From the NCBI GenBank assembly GCA_020072565.1, contig JAIQGI010000008.1:124001-188000 (forward strand): 64,000 bases of DNA. Direction: 5' to 3'. The translations under genes were made by a program, and so were the position numbers. Below, piece after piece: positions 11,395-20,757 of the stretch (position 1 is its first letter; every line of letters begins with the position of its first letter). Source of the DNA: Terriglobia bacterium (lineage in GTDB: Bacteria > Acidobacteriota > UBA6911). The notes beneath the pieces were generated by a model. It did no database searches and was not told the DNA's origin. It saw only the letters and a program-made list of their open reading frames with translations.

Positions 11395-14022
11395 TCAGGA
11401 TGTGGGACGAGGCGGCGTGTAGGTGATCTGATAATTGGTGCCGCTGTACACCACCATGCTGTAATGGCCGTTGGTATCCGTTCTTGTGCTCGCCGTGAAA
11501 CTGAGATTCGGCGCCCCCGCGATCGACTGCGAAATTGCGAAAACCGCTGTGTTGGCGACACCATTGCCCGATGCATCTGTGACCTGACCTGAAATGGTCA
11601 CCGTCGCCGGAAGGGCGGGAACACTCAGATTGAGAGTGGCATTGCCGCTCAGGTTTGTGGAATTGGGGGGCACCGGAAAACTAATCGAACTCCCGCCATT
11701 GCTCGATCCCAGTGTGAAACCAATTGCAGCGTTGATGCTATAGCTGCGGTTTTGCGCCAGCACCGCCTGATACTGGCCTGAAGTGTCCACGCCCATGCTA
11801 CTCGTCGCGGGAAATCCCAGGAGCCCCGCCTGCGTGGGCAGAGGCGCAGATGTGTCCATGGCAGAGAGTGAAGTGAATAGAACGCTTGGAAGACCGCCGG
11901 TGTTGATTGTTCCTGAAAGCGTCGCCATGTTGGGTATCATAAATGTGCCGCTGGCGGGTCCGTTTCCCATCACCAGAGAACCAAGGTTATAGATCGCCAT
12001 CTGTTCCGTCTGGAGCGCGGAAAACTGAAGGCCCGATCTGGAGAGGGAAGCCACATAATTGCCCGTCGGCAGCATTCCCTGGAAATTGCCATTCGCATCC
12101 GGCGCGAACAATCCCTGCACCGTGTCATCACTGGAGGTGAATACGACAACTGTAGAGATGCTGGGAGGCAGGGTGCTCAAACCCAGGAGGCTGCCCGACA
12201 CGTTAAAAAGCGTCACCGCAGGCAGAGTGATGTTTCTGACTGTGTCGCCGGATACCTGCACGGGATTGGGGTCCGCATAGGTCATCTGTACAAAGACGCC
12301 CGGCGGGAGACCGGCAGGCTGGAAGCTCACTGTGAGATTGTACAACCCGGACGGGACCACGATCAGGTACTGGGTATTTTGCTGGACAAGGGAGCTTGAA
12401 AAAAAGGTGTTACCGCCGGCGCTGGCTACCACAAAGACGGCGGTGCCGGTCCCGCTGATCGTGCCCGAGAGCTTAAATCCCGCGGGAAGCGTTTCGTTCA
12501 TGATCAGGTTGGCGGTAGCCGAAATTGCGGTCTCCGTCTTCGAAAGCAGCACCGGAGTTGCCGCTTGTCCTGTGGCCGCACCGGCTGCGGTTGGCAGAGT
12601 AGTGTAAGTAAGCAAAGACGCGCTCGGCGAATCCTGTCGCAACGTCATAGCGGCAACAGCGCTGCTGGCGGTAATTGCCAACGATCCCCTGAAATTGGCG
12701 GTGCCGGGGAACAGCTGATCGACAAACAGCGACAAATGATTGTTGGAACCCAACGGCGGCTCCGTTTTCGTACCCCTGATCGTTCCGTTGGCATCCAGCA
12801 ACTTGAGCGTCAGTGTCGCGGACGCGCTTCCCGGATTGAAAAATGCCACCCCGGTGTCTGAGGTGCCGGTGATGTCGACGGGAAGTGTCATCGAAGTCAG
12901 TGAGGGTGAATCACCTACACCTGCCTCGGTTTCGAATTGTCCCTGCGAGTCAAATACCGTGAAGATCGCGGATGCCCCCAAGGGTACATCGGAGGTAATG
13001 GTTGCCGCCCCTGCGGTTCCCGCGCCCAGCCCATCCGTCTGGAGAAACACAGAGGCGCCTGGAGCCAGCGTAAAGCTGAAATTGCTGCCTGTGCCGGTTC
13101 CGGGACCGCTGCCTGGAATGTTCACGGTGAACGGCGAGCCGTTGTCCTGCGTCAGGGCGAGGGATACGTGAGCTGGAGCCGAGGAGATGCTGAAGATCAG
13201 GAAAGAGGTCTTGAAGCTGATGCTGCCGAAGGATCCATTCGCCACCTGCGCAAGGTCGAGTGCGAGCTTGCCCGAAGAATGTGTTACCACCGGCAACGAG
13301 GTATAGGTGAGTTTGGAGGAAGTCTGATATTGCCTCAGAACAAGCGCAGCGATGGGCGAACTGCTCTGGACACGCAGGGTGCCGCGGAAGTTGGTCATCG
13401 TGGGGAAAAACTGTCCCGCTGCCGCCACGAATCCTGCCGTGTGGGCGCCGTTGCCCAATGACAGGGGCGCAGTGCCGGCCTGGCTGCCGTCGGGATTGAT
13501 CAAAGTCAGTGTGATCGACGCATTTCCGGCGGGGCTGTAGAGCGCGAACCCGGTGAGAAAGGATCCTGTGGAGTCCACAGGCAGCACGAAATCAGTCAGG
13601 AGAGCCGAGCTGCCCACGCCCGCTTCGGTCATAAAGTTTCCATTGGCGTCATTGACCGTAAAGACCGCAGAGACTCCAATGGGGGTCGTTGCCGTTACGG
13701 TTGCGGCGCCCACGGCTCCGCTTCCCCGCCCATCGGTCTGGAGAAAATCCGTGGCCCCGGGACCCAGGGTGATGCTGAACTGACTGCCGGTTCCAAGTCC
13801 CGTCATCGTCACAGACAAGGGATTGCCGTTGTTATCCGTCAGCGTCAGAATTGCCGTCACAGTGGCGTTTGTGTCGTTGAAGCAGATGAATGTGGTTGCA
13901 AAGCTGACGTTGCCGAAATTCCCGTTGACAACTTGCGCGAGGTAGGCTTGAAATTGCCCGTAGGCGCTCTGTCCCATAAAGAACGCCACGAAGGCGATTG
14001 CTGGCAGGATTCTGGACTTCAT
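11395..14022 (-). CDS. Secreted beta-rich repeat protein with carboxypeptidase-regulatory-like domain
   Basis: I do not recognise a named family for most of this 875-residue protein. The ATG at 14022 has a clear GGAGG site, and a signal peptide (ILPAIAFVAFFMGQSAYG) follows. Two tandem units of about 220-230 residues share AQVVNGNFGNVSFATTF / AQVANGSFGSISFKTSF, FLQTDGxGxGxxGAAT, TEAGVG, and NFRGxLxxxSSxxxAAxxLRQ, and are low in Lys and Cys as expected for extracellular beta sandwiches. A third part (about 490-790) is also beta-rich. The final 70 residues (TISGQVTDASGNGVANTAVF to SMVVYSGTNYQITY) form a carboxypeptidase-regulatory-like fold. The role is unknown; cell-surface adhesion or matrix structure is a guess. 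Confidence 0.7.
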   Translation of the reverse strand: MKSRILPAIAFVAFFMGQSAYGQFQAYLAQVVNGNFGNVSFATTFICFNDTNATVTAILTLTDNNGNPLSVTMTGLGTGSQFSITLGPGATDFLQTDGRGSGAVGAATVTATTPIGVSAVFTVNDANGNFMTEAGVGSSALLTDFVLPVDSTGSFLTGFALYSPAGNASITLTLINPDGSQAGTAPLSLGNGAHTAGFVAAAGQFFPTMTNFRGTLRVQSSSPIAALVLRQYQTSSKLTYTSLPVVTHSSGKLALDLAQVANGSFGSISFKTSFLIFSISSAPAHVSLALTQDNGSPFTVNIPGSGPGTGTGSNFSFTLAPGASVFLQTDGLGAGTAGAATITSDVPLGASAIFTVFDSQGQFETEAGVGDSPSLTSMTLPVDITGTSDTGVAFFNPGSASATLTLKLLDANGTIRGTKTEPPLGSNNHLSLFVDQLFPGTANFRGSLAITASSAVAAMTLRQDSPSASLLTYTTLPTAAGAATGQAATPVLLSKTETAISATANLIMNETLPAGFKLSGTISGTGTAVFVVASAGGNTFFSSSLVQQNTQYLIVVPSGLYNLTVSFQPAGLPPGVFVQMTYADPNPVQVSGDTVRNITLPAVTLFNVSGSLLGLSTLPPSISTVVVFTSSDDTVQGLFAPDANGNFQGMLPTGNYVASLSRSGLQFSALQTEQMAIYNLGSLVMGNGPASGTFMIPNMATLSGTINTGGLPSVLFTSLSAMDTSAPLPTQAGLLGFPATSSMGVDTSGQYQAVLAQNRSYSINAAIGFTLGSSNGGSSISFPVPPNSTNLSGNATLNLSVPALPATVTISGQVTDASGNGVANTAVFAISQSIAGAPNLSFTASTRTDTNGHYSMVVYSGTNYQITYTPPRPTS

Positions 14023-14250
14023 GGTGTACCTCCGGTTCTAGGGGTCTGGATACAGCAAACATGGCGGTCCTACCCAAACGAAGACCCTTTCTTGCCGGGG
14101 TACAGGTTCAGTCTCTATTGTGCCTGCTACCCGAGCCTCTATTAAGAATACCGCCCGGGGGTTCTTAGGGAAGAGTTCTCTGCATGTGGCATCTATTATC
14201 TTGTGTGCTCGGGTGCGATAGGAATCGCTGATTGCCCAAATGCAAACGGT

Positions 14251-16077
14251 TCATGCGAATCCTGGAGGGCGCTCGCCGGCGACGCCGAAAGCGCGCTCGA
14301 GGGCGATGCCGGCACGGCCGAGCGTGCCCTCGTCGAACAGGCGCCCAATCAAGGAAACGCCATGCGGTACACGTCGCTTCGACGCAAACGTCGTGAGGGG
14401 ATGGGCCGGATCCGGTGCCCAGTCGCTGCGCGCTTTGTCCACCTCGACAAATCCCGCGCGCAGCGTCAGCGACGGGTGGCCGCTGAAATTGGTAATAGTG
14501 AGAATTTCGTCGCGCAGAGAGGGGACCAGGAGCAAATCGACGTGCGCAAAAACACGCGCCATCTCCTGTGCCACTTTGCGCCGCAGCCGGTCCGCCTGGA
14601 CGAAGTCGACTGCGGACAGAAAGCGCGACTGGCGGAATGTGTTGGGCCAGGCATCGGGCACCTGCATTTTGAGCGTGTCGATGCCATGAGAGAGCGTCAG
14701 CTCCTCGAAGGCGGCCGCCGCTTCGGCAAAGAGAATAACGTTGAGGGAGCCGTACGCCCAGTCGGGGAGCGAGACTTCAACCGGCACCATCCCGAGGCGT
14801 CTTGCCGTTTCAAGCGCGGCGCGATCCACGTCTGTGGCGGGCGGACTCGTCATCCAGCCCGGGATGTAACCTACGCGCAACCCTTCGACCCCCGCGGACG
14901 CATCAAAGTCGAGCCTGCTGGATACGCTTGACATATCGCCCGCATCGGGGCCGGTGATTGCCGCCAGGACCAGCAGCGTGTCCTCGACGCCGCGCGCCAT
15001 CGGTCCCAGCTTGTCGAGAGACCAGCAGAGCGTCATCGCGCCGGTGCGCGGCACGCGGCCGAATGTGGGCCGGAGGCCGACCACGCCGCAACGCATCGCA
15101 GGGGCGACGATGCTGCCGCCCGTCTCGCTGCCGACGGCGAAACCGACGCAGGCCGCCGCCGTGGCAGCTCCCGGGCCGGCGCTGCTTCCCGACGAACCCT
15201 CTTCCAGCAACCAGGGATTCATGGTCTGCCCGCCGAACCAGACGTCATTCAGCGCGAGCGCGCCGAGACTCAATTTCGCGATCAGCACTGCTCCCGCCTC
15301 GTGCAGCCGGGCAACCACCGCGGCGTCGGCGTCGGGGAGACGATTACGAAACGGCTCGGCGCCGTAAGTGGTTGCGATGCCGGCCGTGTCGAGCAGGTCC
15401 TTGGCTCCCCAGGGGATGCCGTGCAGCGGGCCGCGGTATTTGCCGGCCGCGATCTCGGCATCCGCGCGCCGTGCCTGCGCAAGCGCTTGATCGCGGATCA
15501 CGGTGATCGCACAGCGGAGCTTCGGGTCGAAGCGCTCCAGTCGCGCGAGATAAATGCTCGTCAGCCGCTCAGAGGAGAGAGTCCGCGACTCGATCCAGCG
15601 CGCCAGCACCGTCACCGGCGCGAATGCGATGTCCTCGTCGCGCGCCGGCAGCGGACCGTCCGCAGTCCGGCTTCGGACGAACCGGTCGCGCGTCGGACCG
15701 GCGCTGACACCGGGCAGCACCGGATCCCATCGGGTGGCCGGCGAGAGCGCTGGTTCCAGCGCGACCTTGCGCGGTCCGGTACGCCGTTCGTAGAGAGGCG
15801 CCATGGACACACGCCAGTTGCCTGCGGCCTGCGCCCGTTCGCTCGCGGTGTATTGAACCTGCACCAGTTTCTCGGCCTCTGCGATGGTGGCCGGGCCGAC
15901 TTCCGGGCCGGCGGGCGGAGCAGCCCCAAAAACCGGAGGCGAGCCGGCCGGCAACACACCCGGCACCTGGCCGGTTTCCTTAGCGGGCTTGTTGCAGGAC
16001 ATCACCGAGGTGGCCGCAGCAACGCCCACGAGCCCGACAGCAGTGCGTCCCAGAAACTCCCTGCGGGAATTGTCCAT
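14251..16077 (-). CDS. Exported amidase (amidase-signature family)
   Basis: The product is a 608-residue amidase-signature hydrolase. The N-terminus RREFLGRTAVGLVG is a twin-arginine signal, and VMSC just after it could be a lipobox, so the enzyme is probably a folded, exported and perhaps lipid-anchored protein. The Ser-cis-Ser-Lys triad is visible: Lys in HGIPWGAKDLLDTAG, a glycine/serine-rich SSGSSAGPG stretch, and the nucleophile region GFAVGSETGGSIVAPA followed by CGVVGLRPTFGRV. About 120 residues precede the catalytic core and contain no motif I know. A GAAGGAG site precedes ATG 16077. Such enzymes hydrolyse linear amides; the substrate is not deducible. The gene stands next to remnants of an ABC ATPase. 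Confidence 0.88.
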   Translation of the reverse strand: MDNSRREFLGRTAVGLVGVAAATSVMSCNKPAKETGQVPGVLPAGSPPVFGAAPPAGPEVGPATIAEAEKLVQVQYTASERAQAAGNWRVSMAPLYERRTGPRKVALEPALSPATRWDPVLPGVSAGPTRDRFVRSRTADGPLPARDEDIAFAPVTVLARWIESRTLSSERLTSIYLARLERFDPKLRCAITVIRDQALAQARRADAEIAAGKYRGPLHGIPWGAKDLLDTAGIATTYGAEPFRNRLPDADAAVVARLHEAGAVLIAKLSLGALALNDVWFGGQTMNPWLLEEGSSGSSAGPGAATAAACVGFAVGSETGGSIVAPAMRCGVVGLRPTFGRVPRTGAMTLCWSLDKLGPMARGVEDTLLVLAAITGPDAGDMSSVSSRLDFDASAGVEGLRVGYIPGWMTSPPATDVDRAALETARRLGMVPVEVSLPDWAYGSLNVILFAEAAAAFEELTLSHGIDTLKMQVPDAWPNTFRQSRFLSAVDFVQADRLRRKVAQEMARVFAHVDLLLVPSLRDEILTITNFSGHPSLTLRAGFVEVDKARSDWAPDPAHPLTTFASKRRVPHGVSLIGRLFDEGTLGRAGIALERAFGVAGERPPGFA

Positions 16078-16118
16078 TAGCTTTCTCCTTCTCAGTAAAG
16101 CAGGGACGCCACCCTGTT

Positions 16119-16265
16119 ATCAGGAGAGAACCTGTCAACGGAAGGCTCGAGGCGCTGCACGACCTGAATCTCCTGGTTCCGCACGGCAGCCTGTATGCCC
16201 TTCCGGGGCCTGACGGCGCCGGCAAGACCACGGCCACTCACGTGCTCATGAACCTCCTTACGCCC
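16119..16265 (+). pseudogene. Remnant of ABC transporter ATP-binding subunit (N-terminal fragment)
   Basis: One plus-strand frame reads VIRREPVNGRLEALHDLNLL, then VPHGSLYALPGPDGAGKTTA, then THVLMNLLTP, after which similarity stops abruptly (stop codon 16365). This matches the start of ABC ATPases, including Walker A (GPDGAGKTT, normally GPNGAGKTT) and the following helix. There is no start codon with a ribosome site, no Q-loop, no signature motif and no Walker B. It is therefore the decayed first quarter of a gene in the gap between two minus-strand genes. Sequence is seen directly; the family call rests on recall. Confidence 0.6.
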
Positions 16266-16329
16266 TTCGCGGTGTTTACAACGCGGTCGATGACGCTGCC
16301 CCTTTTTCACAAATGCCCATCCTCAAAAC

Positions 16330-16797
16330 TCAAAGACGGGAGGCAATCAATCTGCCCAGAGCCGTAAGCTGGTCAACCGTCAGGTAGACCGTCTTTTTAA
16401 TAAAGTCCCCGAATGCGGTCAGGACAACACAATGGGTCCCTTTTGTGAATGCCAGCAAGTTATCCGGCATTCCGGGCAGTGCAGCACCCCGGACCGCCTC
16501 ACCGCCGACGCCGCTGACGGCACCCTTTGCGTACTTGTTTTTCAGACCGCCGAAATTCTTTGCATCTGTGAACTGGACCATCAGAATCAGTTCGCCTGAA
16601 GCATCTGCAAAATTGAGATCTCCAGCCGCCGCGGCGACGGATCCGCGCGGAATCAGGTTGATCCCCTTCATCCCGGTGACCTTTTCGATATCGGCTCCCG
16701 TGAGATATTTTTCATAGGGATTTTGCGCCATTGCAGTAAGAGCCAGACCAAAACTCAAATAAAGGCAAATCCCGAGTGCGCAAGAAGATTTCCTCAT
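16330..16797 (-). CDS. Small secreted protein of unknown function
   Basis: I do not recognise this 155-residue protein. It has a standard signal peptide (ALGICLYLSFGLALTAMAQ, cleavage near residue 24). The mature part of about 130 residues begins with a pattern (YLTGADIEKVTGMKGINLIP) reminiscent of periplasmic or lipoprotein domains that bind peptides or sense the envelope. It ends VYLTVDQLTALGRLIASRL. Only one Cys is present in the mature chain. The ATG at 16797 is preceded by AGGAGAAAGG. It is flanked by the ABC remnant and the MscS gene and is probably monocistronic. Confidence 0.7.
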   Translation of the reverse strand: MRKSSCALGICLYLSFGLALTAMAQNPYEKYLTGADIEKVTGMKGINLIPRGSVAAAAGDLNFADASGELILMVQFTDAKNFGGLKNKYAKGAVSGVGGEAVRGAALPGMPDNLLAFTKGTHCVVLTAFGDFIKKTVYLTVDQLTALGRLIASRL

Positions 16798-17057
16798 TGC
16801 CCATGCCTTTCTCCTGAGATTCCAATCAAAGGTACGCCGAACCGCTCGCCACAGTCAACGAGTGGCTGTGTGCGTATGGGCGGATACAAAGGCACTTGCA
16901 GCCTTCGAATGGCTCCAGGCACGACGACAAGCTCCCGCCACTCAAACGATGTGGTGGCAGCCAGGATGCTGCTCGCATCGCCTGCAAGACCTTCTGGGCG
17001 TGACGCACGTCTTTTCCCTGCCCCCCGCAGGAATTGGAATATTGCAGACGTGGCACC

Positions 17058-18998
17058 TTAGCCGGAGGTGTCGGTCTTCAGGCGGAGTGGGGGCTTGCCT
17101 GAACCGGCCAGTTTCAGTTTTGGCTCGCGATCAATCATGCTGAGCAACTCGCGGGTCACACGGTCATCGATTTCGGACGCAATCATCATATCCACCGGGT
17201 ATCGGATGACCACTTCGAGGCCGGACGTTGCCGGACGCAGCCGGCTCGTCGGTTGCAGGGCCCCGGCCGGCGCGGCTGCCAGGGTCTTTTGGAAGTGGTG
17301 GTACTGCTTTTCCATCTCGTCCCGGTACTCTTTAAAAATGGCTTCAACGACTTCGCGCGACCGTTCTTCCGCAAGGTGGTAATCGCTGTCGGGGGCCACC
17401 GTCAGGGTGACCTCGTGCCAGACGAAGTTCGTACCGGGGATCTGCTTGAAAAAACCGGCATTCGATTGAAAAACGATCGAATTCGAGAATGCGACGACTC
17501 GGCCGCTCGCCGTTTTCTCTAAACCGCTGACCAGTTCGAGCAAATGGAATCGTACGAGTCCGATATCTACTACTTCGCCCGTGATTCCAGCCACCTGCAC
17601 GCGGTCGCCTACGCGGATGCCGTATCTGCCGATCAGGAAGAAGTAGGCCACAATTGAAAGGATGACACTCTGGAGCGCCACGGCAACGCCGGCCGTGATC
17701 AGTCCGGCAAAGGTCGCTACCGAGCTGAGCTCGTTCGCAAACGAGAAAGTGAGCACGATGGCGATCACACACCAGAACACAATTTTGCGCATCAACAGGA
17801 ACTGGTATCTGCGGCGCGGGTCGCGCGCGTAGCGGAATATCGCTCGCCGCCACAGCTCTGCGCCTCCGATAATCATCGTCAGCACCACCACAAGCATCAC
17901 CAGCCTGAGGAGAAGGTTCCTCAACTCCGTTGCATATCGGGTCTCGAGCGAACCCAGCCAGTTTGTCAGGTTTTTTTTGTACAGCTCGAGCAGGATCCCT
18001 TGTTTGCTCAAAGGCAACACAGAGTCCGCCGTGCGCTTGAACTGCGCGGTCATAGCGTCAAGCATGGCTTTCTGCTGAACAAGCAGGATCTGGTCGGAGG
18101 TGTCGGCCTGACCGGCGAGCTCATCGCCGCGTTTCGACAGTTCTCTCAGCGTGTTCACAAGGGGCGTGCGCAGCCCTTTCAGGTCCTGATTCAGAGAATC
18201 CGTCAGCTGAATGGCGTCACGGATCGTGCGCATTCTTTTGGAAACGGCGATGACGTCTAACGTCAATCCCCAAACACCGGACGGTTCATCTTTCCGCATG
18301 CCGGATGCAGGAGCGGGATAGATCTGCTCATTGGCGGGCGCCGGGGTCCCCTGTTTTGTGGCGGGCTTCGCCAGAGCTGCAGGCACCGACCTCGCCAGGG
18401 CTTCGATCTTCTCACGAAGGCCGATGGCGCCAAAGCCGCTGGTGCTCGATCCGCCGATAAACTCGGCAATGGTATGGAACATGTCGCTTCGCACCTGTGC
18501 AAGATCAAGTTCGCTCTTGGTTTCATCAATCCGGGTCTGAAGTGATTCCCGCCGCGGGCCGGTTTCATTGGCCTGCTTCTGTTGCAGCGATTCCAGTTCC
18601 TTCTTGTTTGCCCGAACCTGCTGGTCCAGGTTGGTCATCATTTGGCGCAGGGCTTGATAACGCGATGGGGCGGCTTGGTCCCGACCCCCCGCCTGCCCCG
18701 ACGCCTCTTCTTTTTCGATCGACTCCGCTTCGGCTCTGGCGAACTCGAAGGCGAGCGACACTACCTGGTTTGCGATCTGCTGATTGTCATTGACGACCAT
18801 TCCCTCGTCGGGATCAGTCATCAGTTGCCTCTGAAGGTCGAGCTGCTGATACCAGCCTATGGTCTGATTGAGGTATTGAAGAAGCACCGCCGAGTTCAGG
18901 TCAGTACCCGGTGCGGTCTGCGAAAACGAGACCCACACTCCGGAAACCAGGATGGCAAATATGAGTCCCAATGCCTTTTTAAAACGAAAAAACCTCAT
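17058..18998 (-). CDS. MscS-family mechanosensitive channel with long periplasmic domain
   Basis: This 646-residue protein has an N-terminal signal or anchor (LGLIFAILVSGVWVSFS). About 330 mainly helical, charged residues with coiled-coil character follow (ANKKELESLQQKQANETG). Next come transmembrane helices near residues 375-395 and 410-430. The MscS pore helix and beta domain follow: AGVAVALQSVILSIVAYFF, then GDRVQVAGITGEVVDIGLVR. The C-terminal cytoplasmic domain resembles MscS alpha/beta vestibules. The large periplasmic region recalls MscK/YbdG-type enlarged channels. It would release solutes on hypo-osmotic shock. No neighbouring gene is obviously linked. Confidence 0.85.
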   Translation of the reverse strand: MRFFRFKKALGLIFAILVSGVWVSFSQTAPGTDLNSAVLLQYLNQTIGWYQQLDLQRQLMTDPDEGMVVNDNQQIANQVVSLAFEFARAEAESIEKEEASGQAGGRDQAAPSRYQALRQMMTNLDQQVRANKKELESLQQKQANETGPRRESLQTRIDETKSELDLAQVRSDMFHTIAEFIGGSSTSGFGAIGLREKIEALARSVPAALAKPATKQGTPAPANEQIYPAPASGMRKDEPSGVWGLTLDVIAVSKRMRTIRDAIQLTDSLNQDLKGLRTPLVNTLRELSKRGDELAGQADTSDQILLVQQKAMLDAMTAQFKRTADSVLPLSKQGILLELYKKNLTNWLGSLETRYATELRNLLLRLVMLVVVLTMIIGGAELWRRAIFRYARDPRRRYQFLLMRKIVFWCVIAIVLTFSFANELSSVATFAGLITAGVAVALQSVILSIVAYFFLIGRYGIRVGDRVQVAGITGEVVDIGLVRFHLLELVSGLEKTASGRVVAFSNSIVFQSNAGFFKQIPGTNFVWHEVTLTVAPDSDYHLAEERSREVVEAIFKEYRDEMEKQYHHFQKTLAAAPAGALQPTSRLRPATSGLEVVIRYPVDMMIASEIDDRVTRELLSMIDREPKLKLAGSGKPPLRLKTDTSG

Positions 18999-19618
18999 GG
19001 GAAGATTCCGATCTCAATGTTCTGTTCTTATAGTGTAGACGATTAGATCGGCGGATTCCATTTGTACGCAGGAAAATCAAAGCAGCCAGGTGGGCTGCAC
19101 CCCTATCGCGAGACAAGAGAAATAAGGAAATAGGACGCCCAATTTCCAGCGGCCGGGAAATCAGGTGGCGCCCGAGCGCCGGCATAAACCGGCATGAAGT
19201 CGAGAGTGAAAGAGTCTTACAGGACCGGAGCTCCTGAGGCATCGATCACGCGCCCGAATATGCCCGCATCTGGGTGCCTCAAATGATCCGGGTCATGGAC
19301 GCCCGCGCCTGAAATGCCGAGGAAGTGAGTGCAAAGGCTGCAGCTTGCAAGCCCGATACGTGCAATATTTGCGCCTGGTGCTGCCCTTGTGAAGAAGAAT
19401 ATACCAATGCGGCGTTCCGCGCGCAGTGCTCCTAATTGTTGGCATCGAAAAACTTCCTCCCTTCGCGGACTGCCGCGAATTCTGTTATCTGTCCAGTGGC
19501 ACGGGGTTTGCGATAGAGACAGTGCTCCTTTTGCTGATTTGGCAGGGAGTGGAAGCAGGCTCCATTGGGAGCCGGACGCAATCGGGATTTTTGTGTATCT
19601 GAGGGAGGGAAGTTCGTT
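18999..19618. other. 620-base intergenic region between divergent genes
   Basis: This region should hold the promoters of the MscS gene (minus) and the Met-rich protein (plus). Small hairpins are visible, for example GCAGCC-AGGTG-GGCTGC near 19082. A long antisense frame in this area ends at 19217 with DAGIFGRVIDASGAPVL, which looks protein-like and might be the tail of a lost gene. I see no complete gene. Confidence 0.35.
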
Positions 19619-20497
19619 ATGCGAAGCAAAACGTTCGCAGTCGGATCGATCGTCGTGATTGCCGGATTGCTGGCCATTGCCGGCCTGGCTCAAAACCGGA
19701 TTCCACATCAGGGGGCGACAGCGCCCATGGCCCATGCTGCCGCCCAGAATGTCGTTACGCTGGCGGGCACGGTAACCAGCGTCAACATGGCCCCCGGCCG
19801 GGGGATGCCTTCGGTCGTGCTTCATACCCCGGCAGGCGATTTTACCGTCCTGCTCGGCCCGTATCGGCTGTTGACGAACAACAAGTTTGAGATCAAGCCC
19901 GGAGACACAGCGCAGGTCAAGGCATTCCAGGATCCCCAAACGGCCAATGCCTATGTGGCAACCGAGATTACCGTAAACGGTTCCACGCTTGTCCTCAGAG
20001 ACGCCGGCGGCATGCCGCACGCCGGCGGGCGCATGGGAATGCAGCAAGGCGGCAGAATGATGGGCATGCAACACAATGCCGACGGCACGATGCAGGGAAT
20101 GCGCGGAATGCATGCAATGCACGGGGCGGGCACCTGCGCTTACAGCGCAGCGAATCTCGACCTCAGTGCCCTCACCGTCCTCGAAGGTGCGGTGCTGAGC
20201 GTCAATCTCGGCGCCGGCCAGGGTATGCCGACATTCGTACTGACCTCGGGTGGAAAGAACCTGACGATCGCAGCCTGTCCATACCATGCTTTGGTGAAGG
20301 CAGGTTTCCAGATATCGGCAGGTGACGTCATGTCGGTAAAAGCCTACCCCATCACCAACGCGGCGGGGAGCTATGTCGCGGCGGAGCTCAACAATCTGAC
20401 AACCTCGAAAAGCCTGAAGCTCCGGGACGAGAGTGGCATGCCCTTGGGCATGCAAGGTGACTGTCCCATGAAAGGGAACTGTCCGTACATCAAGTAA
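19619..20497 (+). CDS. Secreted Met/His-rich protein with two tandem domains
   Basis: I do not recognise a named family for this 292-residue protein. ATG 19619 follows GGAGGGAAG (in-frame 19565 is less likely) and opens a signal peptide (VGSIVVIAGLLAIAGLAQ). Two homologous domains of about 90 residues follow. The first has TLAGTVTSVNMAPGRGMPSV, GPYRLLTNNKFEIKPGDT and LRDAGGMP. The second has VLEGAVLSVNLGAGQGMPTF, CPYHALVKAGFQISAGDV and LRDESGMP. Between them lies a linker packed with Met, Gly and His (MGMQQGGRMMGMQHNADG, then MRGMHAMHG). Such Met/His clusters commonly bind copper or silver, so a periplasmic metal-binding role is plausible but inferred. A strong hairpin terminator follows. Confidence 0.75.
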   Translation: MRSKTFAVGSIVVIAGLLAIAGLAQNRIPHQGATAPMAHAAAQNVVTLAGTVTSVNMAPGRGMPSVVLHTPAGDFTVLLGPYRLLTNNKFEIKPGDTAQVKAFQDPQTANAYVATEITVNGSTLVLRDAGGMPHAGGRMGMQQGGRMMGMQHNADGTMQGMRGMHAMHGAGTCAYSAANLDLSALTVLEGAVLSVNLGAGQGMPTFVLTSGGKNLTIAACPYHALVKAGFQISAGDVMSVKAYPITNAAGSYVAAELNNLTTSKSLKLRDESGMPLGMQGDCPMKGNCPYIK

Positions 20498-20523
20498 CAG
20501 GACCGGGGTCTGTGCCGAGCCTG

Positions 20524-20582
20524 AAGACCTCCAAGACCTTTGAGGATTTGCCCTAAGTCCCTCGGGGGTCATGGAGGTCTTT
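20524..20582 (+). terminator. Long hairpin terminator after the Met-rich protein gene
   Basis: AAGACCTCCA-A-GACC (20524-20538) pairs with GGTC-A-TGGAGGTCTT (20567-20581), 14 pairs with one A/A mismatch, followed by TTTG. An inner GAGG/CCTC adds to the stem. Confidence 0.65.
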
Positions 20583-20757
20583 GTCGTTCGGCAGGTGCAA
20601 CTCCTTGCTGAAAAAGGTCTCCCGACTTTCCCGCGCCGCCCGCCTCGCGTCTCATCGCCGGCCCCTCTTGTGCTGGCAATAAGTGCCAAAAATTTGTATA
20701 GTTACCCCCCATGAGTTTGGAGATCGCGGCTTTTCTTTCATACGGAATGGATGGATT

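Noticed and set aside
19217-20689. 490-residue minus-strand open frame opposite the Met-rich protein gene
   Set aside because: It is antisense to a gene with signal peptide, ribosome site and internal duplication. Its sequence is low-complexity and unlike any protein, except possibly its last 20 residues.
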